Assembly (NCBI GenBank): GCA_018715045.1
Contig: DVMH01000012.1
Coordinates: forward strand, 1 to 52,338
Length of the DNA: 52,338 nt
Reading direction: 5' to 3'
From: Candidatus Avidehalobacter gallistercoris
GTDB lineage: Bacteria; Bacillota; Dehalobacteriia; UBA4068; UBA4997
Below, in pieces: positions 1-8,855 of the stretch. The translations under genes and the position numbers were made by a program. Position 1 is the stretch's first letter, and each line of letters begins with the position of its first letter. The notes below the pieces were generated by a model. It worked only from the letters and a program-made list of their open reading frames with translations, searched no databases and had not been told where the DNA came from.

Positions 1-180
1 CATGATCATAATCACGGCGACAGCTGCGGCTGCGGCGAGTCGCACGGTCACGGCCACGGTCATGATCATAATCACGGCGACAGCTGCGGCTGCGGCGAGT
101 CGCACGGTCACGACCACGGCCATGACCATGATCACGGCGACAGCTGCGGCTGCGGTGAATCACACGGTCACGAAACACAG
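1..180 (+). repeat. 60-bp tandem repeat inside the metal pump gene
   Basis: Three adjacent 60-base units (1-60, 61-120, 121-180) encode a 20-residue His/Asp-rich block followed by GDSCGCGESHGH. Units 1 and 2 differ at only two bases, and unit 3 has diverged. The repeat may continue upstream of the window. Near identity of the first two copies suggests recent copy-number change by slippage or unequal recombination; each unit adds potential metal ligands. Confidence 0.95.
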
Positions 181-2439
181 CACCCGCCGGACTGTCACTG
201 CGAGCAGTGCTATCCGCACGAGGATTACTGCGACGTTTGCGGCGAAAGCCTGGCCAACTGTACCTGCCAAATGCCGGATGCAGGCAACAAAAAGCGGGTT
301 TACATACTGGAAAATTTAGGTTGTGCTAACTGTGCAGCGAAAATGGAGGCTAAAATTCGCGCCTTGCCAGAAGTCGATTACGCCACGGTGACATATTCGA
401 CCCGGCAACTACGCGTTTCCGCCAAAGATCCCGATGCGCTGCTGCCGACGATTCAGGCAATATGCACGTCTATCGAATCAGAAGTAGTTGTGCGCCCCAG
501 GCAGCAGAAAGCCAGGGCGGTGCCGCCCACGGCGGCGGCGGACAGGCCGCCCGCGAAAAAGCCTTTCCCGAAAGAGAAGCTGGAGCTGCTGGCGATACTT
601 TTGGGCGCAGCGCTGTTTGTGGCGGGCGAAATCGTGCATGAAACCAGCCCGGAGGGCGGTTTTCCGCTGGCGATGGTGGCGCTCTGCGCGGTGGCCTATG
701 TGATATTGGGCGGAAAAATCGTGCTGACCGCCGTCAAAAATATTTTCAAAGGTCAGATATTTGACGAGAACTTTTTGATGACGATCGCTACGTTGGGAGC
801 TTTCGCTACGCAGAATTATTTGGAGGCTGTTGGCGTTATTCTGTTTTACCGTGTCGGCCAGTACTTTGAACACCGCGCGGTGGAGAACAGCCGCAAGTCC
901 ATTATGGACGTGATTGATATGCGGCCGGACATGGTGAATCTGGTGGTGGGCGAAGACGTTAAAATAATCGCGGCGGAAGACGCTGTGGTGGGCGATATTC
1001 TGCTGGTGCGCCCCGGCGACCGGATTCCGCTGGACGGCGTGGTAGTAGATGGCGAAAGCCGCGTGGATACTTCCCCCGTCACCGGCGAACCGGTGCCTGT
1101 ACGCGCGGCCTATGGCGATGAGGTGACCTCCGGCTGCGTTAATGTTTCGGGTACGTTGAAAATCCGAGTGGAAAAGCCGCTGGAAGAATCTATGGTCACC
1201 AAAATTCTCGATACGGTAGAGAACGCAGCGGCAACCAAACCGCAAATGGAGCGCTTTATCACCCGTTTTGCCCGTATTTATACTCCGATTGTGGTGGCAG
1301 TCGCGCTGTTGACGGCTGTTATTCCCTCGCTTATCAGCGGCAACTGGGATTATTGGGTTTATACCGGGCTGACTTTCCTGGTTATCAGCTGCCCCTGCGC
1401 GTTGGTGCTGTCTGTGCCGCTGGCCTTTTTTTCCGGCATCGGCGCCGGCTCTAAGCAGGGCATATTGTTTAAGGGCGGCAACTCCTTAGAGGCCGTTAAA
1501 AATGTTGCGGTTGTGGTGATGGATAAAACCGGCACTATCACCAAAGGCAATTTTGCCGTGCAAAAGGCGGAGCCATGCGGGAATATGACGGCGGACGAGC
1601 TGCTGGCTCTCTGCGCCGCCTGCGAGCTTAATTCCACCCACCCCATCGGCGGCAGTATTGTAGCCAAGGCGCGGGAGCATGGGCTGGATATTGTCCGCCC
1701 CGCCAAAGTGGAAGAGTTGGCCGGTATGGGTATTCGTGCTGAGCTGCCGCAGGGCGAGGCGCTTTGCGGCAATCTGAAGCTGATGCGGCAATTTGGCGTT
1801 GACGTTTCCGCTTACCGTGCGGCGGATGTGGGCACGGAAGTTTTGGCCGCGCTGAACGGCAAATTCATCGGCCATTTGGTGATTGCGGACAGTATCAAAG
1901 AGGAATCTCCCGCGGCGATTGCCGCCTTGCACAAGCTGGGCTTAAAAACGGCCATGCTGACCGGCGACGGCGAATCAAGCGCCAAAGCTGTAGCCGAATC
2001 TGTCGGTGTAGACGAGGTGTATGCGCGCCTGATGCCTCAGGACAAGCTGACCCGCCTGCAGCAGATCAGAAACCGTGACGGTGCGGTGATGTTTGTCGGC
2101 GATGGTATCAACGATGCGCCGGTGCTGGCCGGCGCCGATGTGGGAGCTGCCATGGGCAGCGGCGCTGATGCGGCGATTGAGGCGGCGGATGTGGTATTTA
2201 TGAATTCGAGCTTAAATTCGGTAGTTGATTCCGTAATGATTGCCCGCGCCGCTACCAGGGTGGCCATGCAGAACGTGGTTTTTGCGCTGCTGGTGAAAAT
2301 CATGGTGATGGTACTGGGCCTTTTGGGGCGCGCCAGTATGTGGTTTGCGGTGTTTGCAGATTCTGGCGTGGCTGTACTCTGCGTTATCAATGCGGTGCGT
2401 GTACTGTACCGTTTCCGTAAGCGGGGCGGCAAGTCTTAA
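1..2439 (+). CDS. Heavy-metal translocating P-type ATPase (Zn/Cd/Co type), 5' end missing
   Basis: This membrane pump exports divalent heavy metals at the cost of ATP. The reading frame is open from base 1, so the true start lies upstream; 812 codons are visible. Residues 1-60 are His-rich repeats with CGC motifs, about 61-90 is Cys-rich, and an HMA metal-binding domain with the motif GCANCAAK sits near residue 107. The core has the transmembrane metal site CPC near residue 464, the phosphorylation motif DKTGT near 508, the HP motif (THPIGG) near 548 and GDGINDAP near 700. CPC with an HMA domain and a His-rich tail fits the ZntA/CadA branch better than copper pumps, but the metal is inferred. 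No terminator is seen in the 47-base gap before the next operon. Confidence 0.93.
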   Translation, partial: HDHNHGDSCGCGESHGHGHGHDHNHGDSCGCGESHGHDHGHDHDHGDSCGCGESHGHETQHPPDCHCEQCYPHEDYCDVCGESLANCTCQMPDAGNKKRVYILENLGCANCAAKMEAKIRALPEVDYATVTYSTRQLRVSAKDPDALLPTIQAICTSIESEVVVRPRQQKARAVPPTAAADRPPAKKPFPKEKLELLAILLGAALFVAGEIVHETSPEGGFPLAMVALCAVAYVILGGKIVLTAVKNIFKGQIFDENFLMTIATLGAFATQNYLEAVGVILFYRVGQYFEHRAVENSRKSIMDVIDMRPDMVNLVVGEDVKIIAAEDAVVGDILLVRPGDRIPLDGVVVDGESRVDTSPVTGEPVPVRAAYGDEVTSGCVNVSGTLKIRVEKPLEESMVTKILDTVENAAATKPQMERFITRFARIYTPIVVAVALLTAVIPSLISGNWDYWVYTGLTFLVISCPCALVLSVPLAFFSGIGAGSKQGILFKGGNSLEAVKNVAVVVMDKTGTITKGNFAVQKAEPCGNMTADELLALCAACELNSTHPIGGSIVAKAREHGLDIVRPAKVEELAGMGIRAELPQGEALCGNLKLMRQFGVDVSAYRAADVGTEVLAALNGKFIGHLVIADSIKEESPAAIAALHKLGLKTAMLTGDGESSAKAVAESVGVDEVYARLMPQDKLTRLQQIRNRDGAVMFVGDGINDAPVLAGADVGAAMGSGADAAIEAADVVFMNSSLNSVVDSVMIARAATRVAMQNVVFALLVKIMVMVLGLLGRASMWFAVFADSGVAVLCVINAVRVLYRFRKRGGKS

Positions 2440-2489
2440 TATAAAGTTTCAAGGTAAATCTCGGTTATTAAAATTCAGGAGGGTCAATG

Positions 2490-4076
2490 ATGAAAAAATT
2501 ATTAGCATTACTTACGGTTCTGACCATGTTGACGCTTTCGTTATGTGGCTGCGGCGGCGACAGCTCCGGTGGTCAGGGCAATGCGGACGGCGCCAAGACG
2601 ATGACTTTTGGCTGCCAGAATTACGGCGGCGGTGGTATTGATCCAGCCTCACAAATCAACTGTGCCTGGAACGCCATGCGTTATGGTGTGACGGAGTGTC
2701 TTTTCTACTTCAACGATGAAATGGGCGTTGAGTATAAGCTCTGTGACGAATACACCGTGAACGAGGAGCATACCGAGTGGGTGTTCCATATTCGCGACGG
2801 CGTTAAATTCTCTGATGGTTGTGCTTTGACGCCGGAGGCTGTAGTAGCCAGCTTCGAACGTCTTTACCGTGATGGGGCGGACGGTTCTTCCGATCCGGAA
2901 AAATTCCTGGCGGCTGACGCCACGATTACCGCCGATAACGCCGCGGGCACCGTGACGGTCAAGACGACCCAGCCCTATGTTGATCTGACCAAGAATCTGG
3001 CCTATCCCGTGATGGCTATCGTTGATACCGAACACACCACCGATTATCTGCATGGCGTTATCGGCACCGGTCCCTATGCTGCAACCAATTTCCGTGAGGA
3101 AGTTGGCTACACGATGGTGGCCAACGAGAATTACTGGGACGGCGAGGTGCCTTATGACAGCATAGAGCTGCTGTATATGGGCGACGCTTCGGCCAAGACG
3201 ATGGCGCTGCAATCCGGCCAGCTTGACTTGACGGAAAATATCACCAATATCACCGATATTCAGAAGCTGAAAGACGACCCCAACTTTACCGTGACGATTG
3301 CTAACGGCGTGCGCGTCGGCATTGCCCATATGAACCAGTCGGAAGGCCGTCCTCTGGCTAACGACGCGCTGCGTCATGCAGTGCTGACTGCTTTGGACGA
3401 CGACACCATGTGTAATGTGACGGTGGGCGGCCTTTATACCCCCGGTTTCTCGGTGCTGCCTTCCAATCTTGATTATGGCTATGAGAATCTGACTGATCCC
3501 GATCCTTTCAACCAGCAGAAAGCTATTTCGATGTTGGACGCGGCAGGTATCACGGATAGTGACGGCGACGGCTGGCGGGAGCTTGACGGCAAGAAGATTA
3601 CGCTGGATTATGTAACTTATTCCAACCGCTGCCTGGATGATTTTGCGCAGGCTATTCAAACGCAGCTTGCCGCCGTTGGTATCGATGTGAACCTGGTTAT
3701 TACGGATTCCGATACGCAGTGGAATATGTATGTCAGCGGCGAATATGACCTGAACGGCAGTAACTGGACGACTGTTGGTACTGGTGACCCAACGGAATTC
3801 CTGGCCTGCTGGGCCAGCCAGTCCGGCGCAGATTACTGCGGCTATCAGAACGATGAATATGACGCGCTGTACGCTCGCCTGCTGGTGGAGTTTGACGAAG
3901 CCGAACGTAAAAATATCGTTCAGAGAATGCAGCAGATTTTGATTGATGATGCTGCCGTAGTGGTGCATGGCTATTATAACAGCTCAATGATCTCACGCAA
4001 TGCCACTGTGGGCGGCGCAGCCATTCACACTGCAGATTATTACTGGCTGACCACCGAAATTTATCCCGCCAACTGA
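2490..4076 (+). CDS. ABC transporter substrate-binding lipoprotein, family 5 (peptide/nickel type)
   Basis: This is the extracellular binding protein of an oligopeptide/dipeptide/nickel class ABC importer. It has 528 residues, the usual family length. A Lys-Lys signal peptide and lipobox (LSLCGC) predict a membrane-anchored lipoprotein. The body has features of the SBP_bac_5 family, such as WVFHIRDGVKFSDG and the GTGPY turn. AGGAGG at 2478-2483 is 3 bases from the ATG at 2487 and 6 bases from the ATG at 2490, so 2490 is preferred. It is followed by two permease and two ATPase genes on the same strand. The ligand cannot be told from sequence; peptides, nickel chelates or N-acyl amino acids are all possible. 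Confidence 0.92.
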   Translation: MKKLLALLTVLTMLTLSLCGCGGDSSGGQGNADGAKTMTFGCQNYGGGGIDPASQINCAWNAMRYGVTECLFYFNDEMGVEYKLCDEYTVNEEHTEWVFHIRDGVKFSDGCALTPEAVVASFERLYRDGADGSSDPEKFLAADATITADNAAGTVTVKTTQPYVDLTKNLAYPVMAIVDTEHTTDYLHGVIGTGPYAATNFREEVGYTMVANENYWDGEVPYDSIELLYMGDASAKTMALQSGQLDLTENITNITDIQKLKDDPNFTVTIANGVRVGIAHMNQSEGRPLANDALRHAVLTALDDDTMCNVTVGGLYTPGFSVLPSNLDYGYENLTDPDPFNQQKAISMLDAAGITDSDGDGWRELDGKKITLDYVTYSNRCLDDFAQAIQTQLAAVGIDVNLVITDSDTQWNMYVSGEYDLNGSNWTTVGTGDPTEFLACWASQSGADYCGYQNDEYDALYARLLVEFDEAERKNIVQRMQQILIDDAAVVVHGYYNSSMISRNATVGGAAIHTADYYWLTTEIYPAN

Positions 4077-4119
4077 GCAGTCTGCCGAGGCGCTCCGTTT
4101 ACCGGAGAAGGGAGAGTTT

Positions 4120-5061
4120 TTGTTGAGTGCAAAGCAATTAGGTCGACGGTTGCTGCAAATCGTGATTGTGGTGATCGGCATAACCTTTCTGACGTTTCTA
4201 TTAACATATCTGGCGCCCGGCGATCCGGTGCGCACCATGTTTGCTGCCACCGGGGTTATTCCCAGCGAGGAGGTTATTCAGGAGACTCGCGAGGCCATGG
4301 GCCTGAACCGTCCTCTTCTGGTGCAGTACGGCGACTGGTTGATGGGGTGTATTCACGGTGATTTCGGCACCTCGTTTGGCTATAATCAGCCGGTATCGAA
4401 GCTGTTGCTGGATAGGCTATGGCCGACGCTTCAGCTGTCGCTTCTCTCCATGCTTTTGATGCTGCTGATTGCGGTACCGCTTGGTATGTTGCAGGCTACG
4501 CATAAAAACAGCGCGCTTGATTATTGCCTGCGTGGTATTACGTTCTTTGGCGTTTCCATGCCCAATTTCTGGGTGGGCTTGATGTTGATGCTGCTGTTCT
4601 GCGTGAAATTGGGCTGGCTGCCGGTGGTATCCTCCAGCGGCAGTCTGCGGGATTTGATATTGCCCGCAGTGACGCTGGCGTTTGCCATGTCGGCTAAATA
4701 CACCCGGCAGGTGCGCACTGCTGTTCTGGAGGAATTAAAACAGGATTACGTCATCGGTGCGCGTGCCCGTGGCATTAAAGAATGGCGGATTTTGTGGCTG
4801 AATGTGTTTCCTAACGCTCTGCTGCCGCTTATAACCATGTTGGGGCTGTCGCTTGGCAATCTGCTGGGCGGAACGGCGGTGGTGGAGGTCATCTTCACCT
4901 ATCCCGGCTTGGGCAACCTGGCAGTTTCGGCTATCACCACGTATGATTATCCGCTGGTGCAGGGCTATGTGCTGTGGATTGCATTGATTTATATGCTTGT
5001 CAATCTGCTGGTTGATATCTCGTATAACTATGTCGATCCCAGAATAAGGGAAAAGAGGTGA
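4120..5061 (+). CDS. ABC transporter permease, DppB/OppB/NikB family
   Basis: First inner-membrane channel subunit of the importer. The 313-residue protein has an N-terminal transmembrane helix, a GDPV-containing extracellular region (LAPGDPVRTMF) and a block of membrane segments typical of the DppB family. The EAA-type cytoplasmic loop for ATPase contact lies around 'YVIGARARGIKEWRI'. The start is a TTG: tandem TTG codons at 4120 and 4123 follow GAAGGGAGAG at 4106-4115, and no in-frame ATG lies near. It overlaps the next ribosome binding site, so translation of the two permeases is probably coupled. Confidence 0.93.
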   Translation: MLSAKQLGRRLLQIVIVVIGITFLTFLLTYLAPGDPVRTMFAATGVIPSEEVIQETREAMGLNRPLLVQYGDWLMGCIHGDFGTSFGYNQPVSKLLLDRLWPTLQLSLLSMLLMLLIAVPLGMLQATHKNSALDYCLRGITFFGVSMPNFWVGLMLMLLFCVKLGWLPVVSSSGSLRDLILPAVTLAFAMSAKYTRQVRTAVLEELKQDYVIGARARGIKEWRILWLNVFPNALLPLITMLGLSLGNLLGGTAVVEVIFTYPGLGNLAVSAITTYDYPLVQGYVLWIALIYMLVNLLVDISYNYVDPRIREKR

Positions 5062-5066
5062 GGCCA

Positions 5067-5894
5067 ATGCGGATATTGCAATTTTGGGGCGCACACAAGG
5101 CTTTCTGCGTTTTTTCGCTGCTGGCGCTGCTGGTGGTGGGCGTGGCGGTGTTCGCTCCGGTGATTACCGGCGGCGTCAGCCCCACCGAATCTGTGCTCTC
5201 CGACGCTTTGCAGCCGCCGAGCGACGATCATATCTTCGGCACTGATAAATTTGGGCGCGATATCTTTACCCGTGTCATATACGGCGCGCGTACATCGCTT
5301 ACGGCTGCTTTCGCAGTGGTGGCGTTGATATTCCTCATCGGGTCGGTGCTGGGAACCTTGGCGGGTTACTTTGGCGGCTGGGTGGACGCCGTAATTATGC
5401 GGTTTGCCGATATGATGGTATCCTTTCCCGGTATCGTGCTGGCCATGGCCATCGCTGGTATTATGGGAGGCAGCGTCCGAAACGCTGTCATTGCCATTGC
5501 CCTGGTCAGCTGGACGAAATACGCCCGGCTGGCGCGAAGCCTGGTGATGAAGATTCGCCACCGCGATTATGTGGCCGCCGCTGTGGTAACAGGCAGCACT
5601 ACGCCGTATATACTCTTGCGCTATATGTTCCCGAATGTGGTGCCTACTCTGGTCATCACCGGGGCGACTGATATCGGCGGTATGATGTTGGAGCTGGCCG
5701 GGCTGTCGTTTCTCGGCTGCGGGGCGAAAGCGCCGGCGCCGGAATGGGGTCTGATGCTGAACGAGGGGCGGCAGTTCATACAGTCCGCTCCGTGGACGAT
5801 GATCTATCCGGGTCTCGCTATATTCATTGTCGTGGTGATTTTTAATTTGCTGGGCGACAGTCTGCGGGATATCTTAGACCCGCGTGACGAATAG
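5067..5894 (+). CDS. ABC transporter permease, DppC/OppC/NikC family
   Basis: Second channel subunit of the importer, 275 residues. It has the N-terminal helix of the OppC family, the sequence GTDKFGRDIFTRVIYGARTS typical of these proteins, and several membrane segments ending in NLLGDSLRDILDPR. The start at ATG 5067 is chosen because GAGGTGA (5055-5061), which overlaps the stop of the upstream gene, sits 5 bases before it. A GTG at 5058 is in frame but lies inside that ribosome binding site. Confidence 0.93.
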   Translation: MRILQFWGAHKAFCVFSLLALLVVGVAVFAPVITGGVSPTESVLSDALQPPSDDHIFGTDKFGRDIFTRVIYGARTSLTAAFAVVALIFLIGSVLGTLAGYFGGWVDAVIMRFADMMVSFPGIVLAMAIAGIMGGSVRNAVIAIALVSWTKYARLARSLVMKIRHRDYVAAAVVTGSTTPYILLRYMFPNVVPTLVITGATDIGGMMLELAGLSFLGCGAKAPAPEWGLMLNEGRQFIQSAPWTMIYPGLAIFIVVVIFNLLGDSLRDILDPRDE

Positions 5895-5906
5895 GGGGCC
5901 GTCGTG

Positions 5907-6689
5907 ATGTTGGAAATAAATAACGTGACAATTTCTTATAAAGGCCAGCCCACGGTGCAAAATTTCAATTTGCATTTGCAGCCCGGCGAGATATGCTCTC
6001 TGGTGGGAGAAAGCGGCAGCGGCAAGACGACCGTTATCCGCGCTGTGCTGGGTCTTTTGGCTGGCGGCGGCAAGGTGACGTCAGGCGATATACTGTTCAA
6101 TGGGAGATCTCTGCTCGCCAACTCTAAGGAGGAATGGCGGAAGCTTCGCGGTACCGCCATTTCGATGATATTCCAGGATTCTGGCGCGATGCTGAACCCC
6201 ACCCGCAAAATTGGCCATATGTTTGTGGAATATATCCGCACGCATCAAAAAATCAGTAGGCAGGCGGCGTGGGAGATGGGCGTTGATATGCTGGAGCGTA
6301 TGCGTCTTCCCAGCGGTGATAACATCATGCGCTCTTATCCATTCCAGCTTTCTGGCGGTATGCGGCAGCGGGTGGGTATTGCGATGGCGATGACGTTTCA
6401 GCCCAAGCTGCTGCTGGCTGACGAACCTACCTCGGCGCTGGACGTGACCACCCAGGCTCAGATTGTGCGCCAGATGATGGAGCTGCGCGAAGAATACGGT
6501 ACTGCTATCATTATTGTGACGCATAACCTTGGTGTGGCGGCATATATGTCGGACAATATTGTGGTGATGAAAAACGGCGTAATCGCCGATGCGGGCAACC
6601 GTGAATATATGCTGCGCGGCAACCACAGCGCCTATACTCAGACGCTGCTGGACGCCGTGCCTTCACTGGGAGGTGTGCGCTATGTATGA
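5907..6689 (+). CDS. ABC transporter ATP-binding protein, DppD/OppD type
   Basis: One of two cytoplasmic ATPases that power the importer. The 260-residue protein shows Walker A (GESGSGKTT), the signature LSGGMRQR and Walker B LLLADEPTSALD followed by the switch His (VTHNLG). It is shorter than typical OppD because the C-terminal Cys-containing oligopeptide/HPY extension is absent; that extension is present in the next gene. Start ATG 5907 follows an AGGGGG run; GTG at 5904 is an alternative. Its stop overlaps the next gene by 8 bases. Confidence 0.93.
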   Translation: MLEINNVTISYKGQPTVQNFNLHLQPGEICSLVGESGSGKTTVIRAVLGLLAGGGKVTSGDILFNGRSLLANSKEEWRKLRGTAISMIFQDSGAMLNPTRKIGHMFVEYIRTHQKISRQAAWEMGVDMLERMRLPSGDNIMRSYPFQLSGGMRQRVGIAMAMTFQPKLLLADEPTSALDVTTQAQIVRQMMELREEYGTAIIIVTHNLGVAAYMSDNIVVMKNGVIADAGNREYMLRGNHSAYTQTLLDAVPSLGGVRYV

Positions 6690-7641
6690 TGAGCGTGATT
6701 TGATCCTTGAGGCCAGGCATGTAACGCGACGTTTCCCTGCCCCGGGCGGGCGCTGGCTCACAGCTTGCAACGATGTTAACCTGAAGTTTTACCGTGGCAA
6801 AACGCTGGGATTAATCGGCGAATCCGGCTGCGGCAAAAGCACGTTCATGCGTTTTCTGGTGGCGCTGGATAAGCCTACCAGCGGCGAAATCATATTTATG
6901 GGCAAGGATATAACCAAACTGAAGGGTGAGGAGCTGCGGCAAATGCGGCAGCACGTGCAGATGGTGTTCCAGGATCCCGGCGGCTCGTTTAACCCCAAGA
7001 TGAAGATACGCGATATTATCTGCGAACCGTTGCTGAATTTTGGCCGTATTAAACCGCAGGAAAAAGATATTGTGGCGCGCAAATATTTGGAGATGACCAA
7101 TTTGCCTGGCGATTTTGCGGACCGTTATCCGCATAATATGTCGGGCGGGCAGCGGCAGCGCATTGCTATTGCCCGCGCTATCGCGCTGGAACCAGAGCTT
7201 ATCGTGATGGACGAGGCAACCTGCGCGCTGGACGTTTCGGTGCAGAAAACAATTATCGAGCTGGTTGTCCGCCTGCAAAAGGAGAAAAATATCGCTATCG
7301 GCTTCATTGCGCACGATTTGGGGCTGATTCAGTCATTCGCACACCAGATCGCCGTGATGTACCTGGGCAATATCGTGGAAATTTTGCCGGGCGAGGCGGT
7401 GGAAAGCTGCCGTCACCCGTATACGCAGGCATTGCTCTCGGCGGTTTTTGATACTAAAATGGATTTCAGCAAAAAGATCGAATCGATTGACAGCGAGATA
7501 CCAAGTCCTCTGGACGTGCCGCCGGGCTGTCCGTTTCAGAACCGCTGCGAGCAGTGCCAGGAGATCTGTCGCATAGAAAGTCCGGTTTTGACGCAGGTTG
7601 CGGCAGAGCATTTTGTAGCGTGTCATCTGATGCGGGAGTAA
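6682..7641 (+). CDS. ABC transporter ATP-binding protein, DppF/OppF type
   Basis: Second ATPase of the importer, 319 residues. Walker A is GESGCGKST, signature MSGGQRQR, and Walker B LIVMDEATCALD, where Ala replaces the more usual Pro after DE. The C-terminal oligopeptide-transporter extension (PPGCPFQNRCEQC) is present; in relatives its cysteines can bind an iron-sulfur cluster. The start is ATG 6682, preceded by GGGAGGTG at 6668-6675 and overlapping the end of the upstream ATPase. In-frame codons further upstream lie within that gene and lack a ribosome site. Confidence 0.93.
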   Translation: MYDERDLILEARHVTRRFPAPGGRWLTACNDVNLKFYRGKTLGLIGESGCGKSTFMRFLVALDKPTSGEIIFMGKDITKLKGEELRQMRQHVQMVFQDPGGSFNPKMKIRDIICEPLLNFGRIKPQEKDIVARKYLEMTNLPGDFADRYPHNMSGGQRQRIAIARAIALEPELIVMDEATCALDVSVQKTIIELVVRLQKEKNIAIGFIAHDLGLIQSFAHQIAVMYLGNIVEILPGEAVESCRHPYTQALLSAVFDTKMDFSKKIESIDSEIPSPLDVPPGCPFQNRCEQCQEICRIESPVLTQVAAEHFVACHLMRE

Positions 7642-7655
7642 CTGGGGAGGTGCAT

Positions 7656-8846
7656 ATGAAAAAACTGATTATTGCGTTACTGTTGCTGGCGATGCTGCTG
7701 TTGGCCTTTGCCTGCGGCGTTATCTCAGATGATGTGGATGAGCAGGATCAGATTATAATCGGCGTGCCCACCTATAATATTGCTGATGCGCAGGTCAAGA
7801 TGTTCAAGGACTATCTGGATACTTACATCAGAGGCTGTTTTGACGGCGTAACGTTTATATATTCCGAAAGCATCACCAATTCCAGCGAACTGATGGATTT
7901 TCTTGAACTCTGCGCCGGGCAGGGCGCGGAGGGCATTATGGCCTTTATTTCGTATGACTTGGCGGCGGAGGTGGATTTCTGTGCGCAAAACAGTATGTAT
8001 TATATCCGCCCTGCGGGCACTACCACAGACGCTGAATTTGCGTCCGTAGCCGATAACCCCTATTATGTTGGTGAGATCGGCCCTGGTGCGGCGGTGGAAT
8101 ACGATTCTGGCGTCAAGATGACTGAAGCGCTGGCGGATCCTGAGGCGGGGCATAAATATATTGTGCTTTCCGGCGGCGCCTGCATCGGTAATGAAATGCA
8201 CCGCCTGCGTACACTGGCTATTTTGGAAACTTTGGAAAAAATTTACGGTGTGACGTTTGACGAGCCGGCGGAAGCGCTGGCGGTTGCCGACGAAACCACG
8301 GTGGTGCAGGCGGGCGATTTGCAGGTGGCTGTTTGTCCTGGTTATGTCTGGAGATCTCCTGCTGATGCGGCGGTGGCTGCGCTGATTGATTCAAACGAGT
8401 ATGACGTTATGCTCGCTACAATTCCGGTTACGGTGTTGCTTTCGGATTTATCAGACGCCGGTATCCGTTGCGGTGCGATCGACTGCTTTTCAGAGGAGAA
8501 TTATTATGCTTTCAAAGACGGCACGCTTTCCTATCTGGCGGGTAAATACTCTTCTGAGATTGGGCCAGGGTTTGCCGCGCTTTATAATGCAATAACCGGG
8601 AATGCGGCGCTTTACCGTCCGGACGGACACGCTTTTCGTCTGGAACAGGGTTTCTGGACGGCGGCGAGCTTTGATGAATACGAGGAAAAATATGCCCTTG
8701 CCGCCAGTCTGGCCGTCAATGCTTATGATTATGACGATTTGTATTCGGTGGTAAAAGCGCTGCGTCCTGAGGCAGATTTTGCAGATTTTGCAGCATTGGT
8801 GCAGGCTTATGATTACGATTCCTGTCGGGCACGGCGGGGGGAATAG
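7656..8846 (+). CDS. Predicted lipoprotein, type 1 periplasmic-binding-like
   Basis: A 396-residue secreted lipoprotein with a hydrophobic N-terminus and a lipobox (LLLAFACG), followed by a domain resembling RbsB/LacI-type sugar-binding folds (IIIGVPTYN, then alternating beta/alpha segments). I do not recognise a specific family. Start ATG 7656 has a strong GGGGAGGTG at 7644-7652. It is tucked between the second ATPase and the deacylase, so the importer operon codes for two unrelated types of ligand-binding lipoprotein. It may be an accessory receptor, a sensor, or a leftover of a second transporter; no permease of the sugar type is nearby. Confidence 0.75.
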   Translation: MKKLIIALLLLAMLLLAFACGVISDDVDEQDQIIIGVPTYNIADAQVKMFKDYLDTYIRGCFDGVTFIYSESITNSSELMDFLELCAGQGAEGIMAFISYDLAAEVDFCAQNSMYYIRPAGTTTDAEFASVADNPYYVGEIGPGAAVEYDSGVKMTEALADPEAGHKYIVLSGGACIGNEMHRLRTLAILETLEKIYGVTFDEPAEALAVADETTVVQAGDLQVAVCPGYVWRSPADAAVAALIDSNEYDVMLATIPVTVLLSDLSDAGIRCGAIDCFSEENYYAFKDGTLSYLAGKYSSEIGPGFAALYNAITGNAALYRPDGHAFRLEQGFWTAASFDEYEEKYALAASLAVNAYDYDDLYSVVKALRPEADFADFAALVQAYDYDSCRARRGE

Positions 8847-8855
8847 GAGGATTTA

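Noticed and set aside
2-319. Alternative frame at the left end (Thr/Ala-rich)
   Set aside because: It is a shadow of the His-rich repeats in the P-type ATPase frame, which continues into a complete enzyme.
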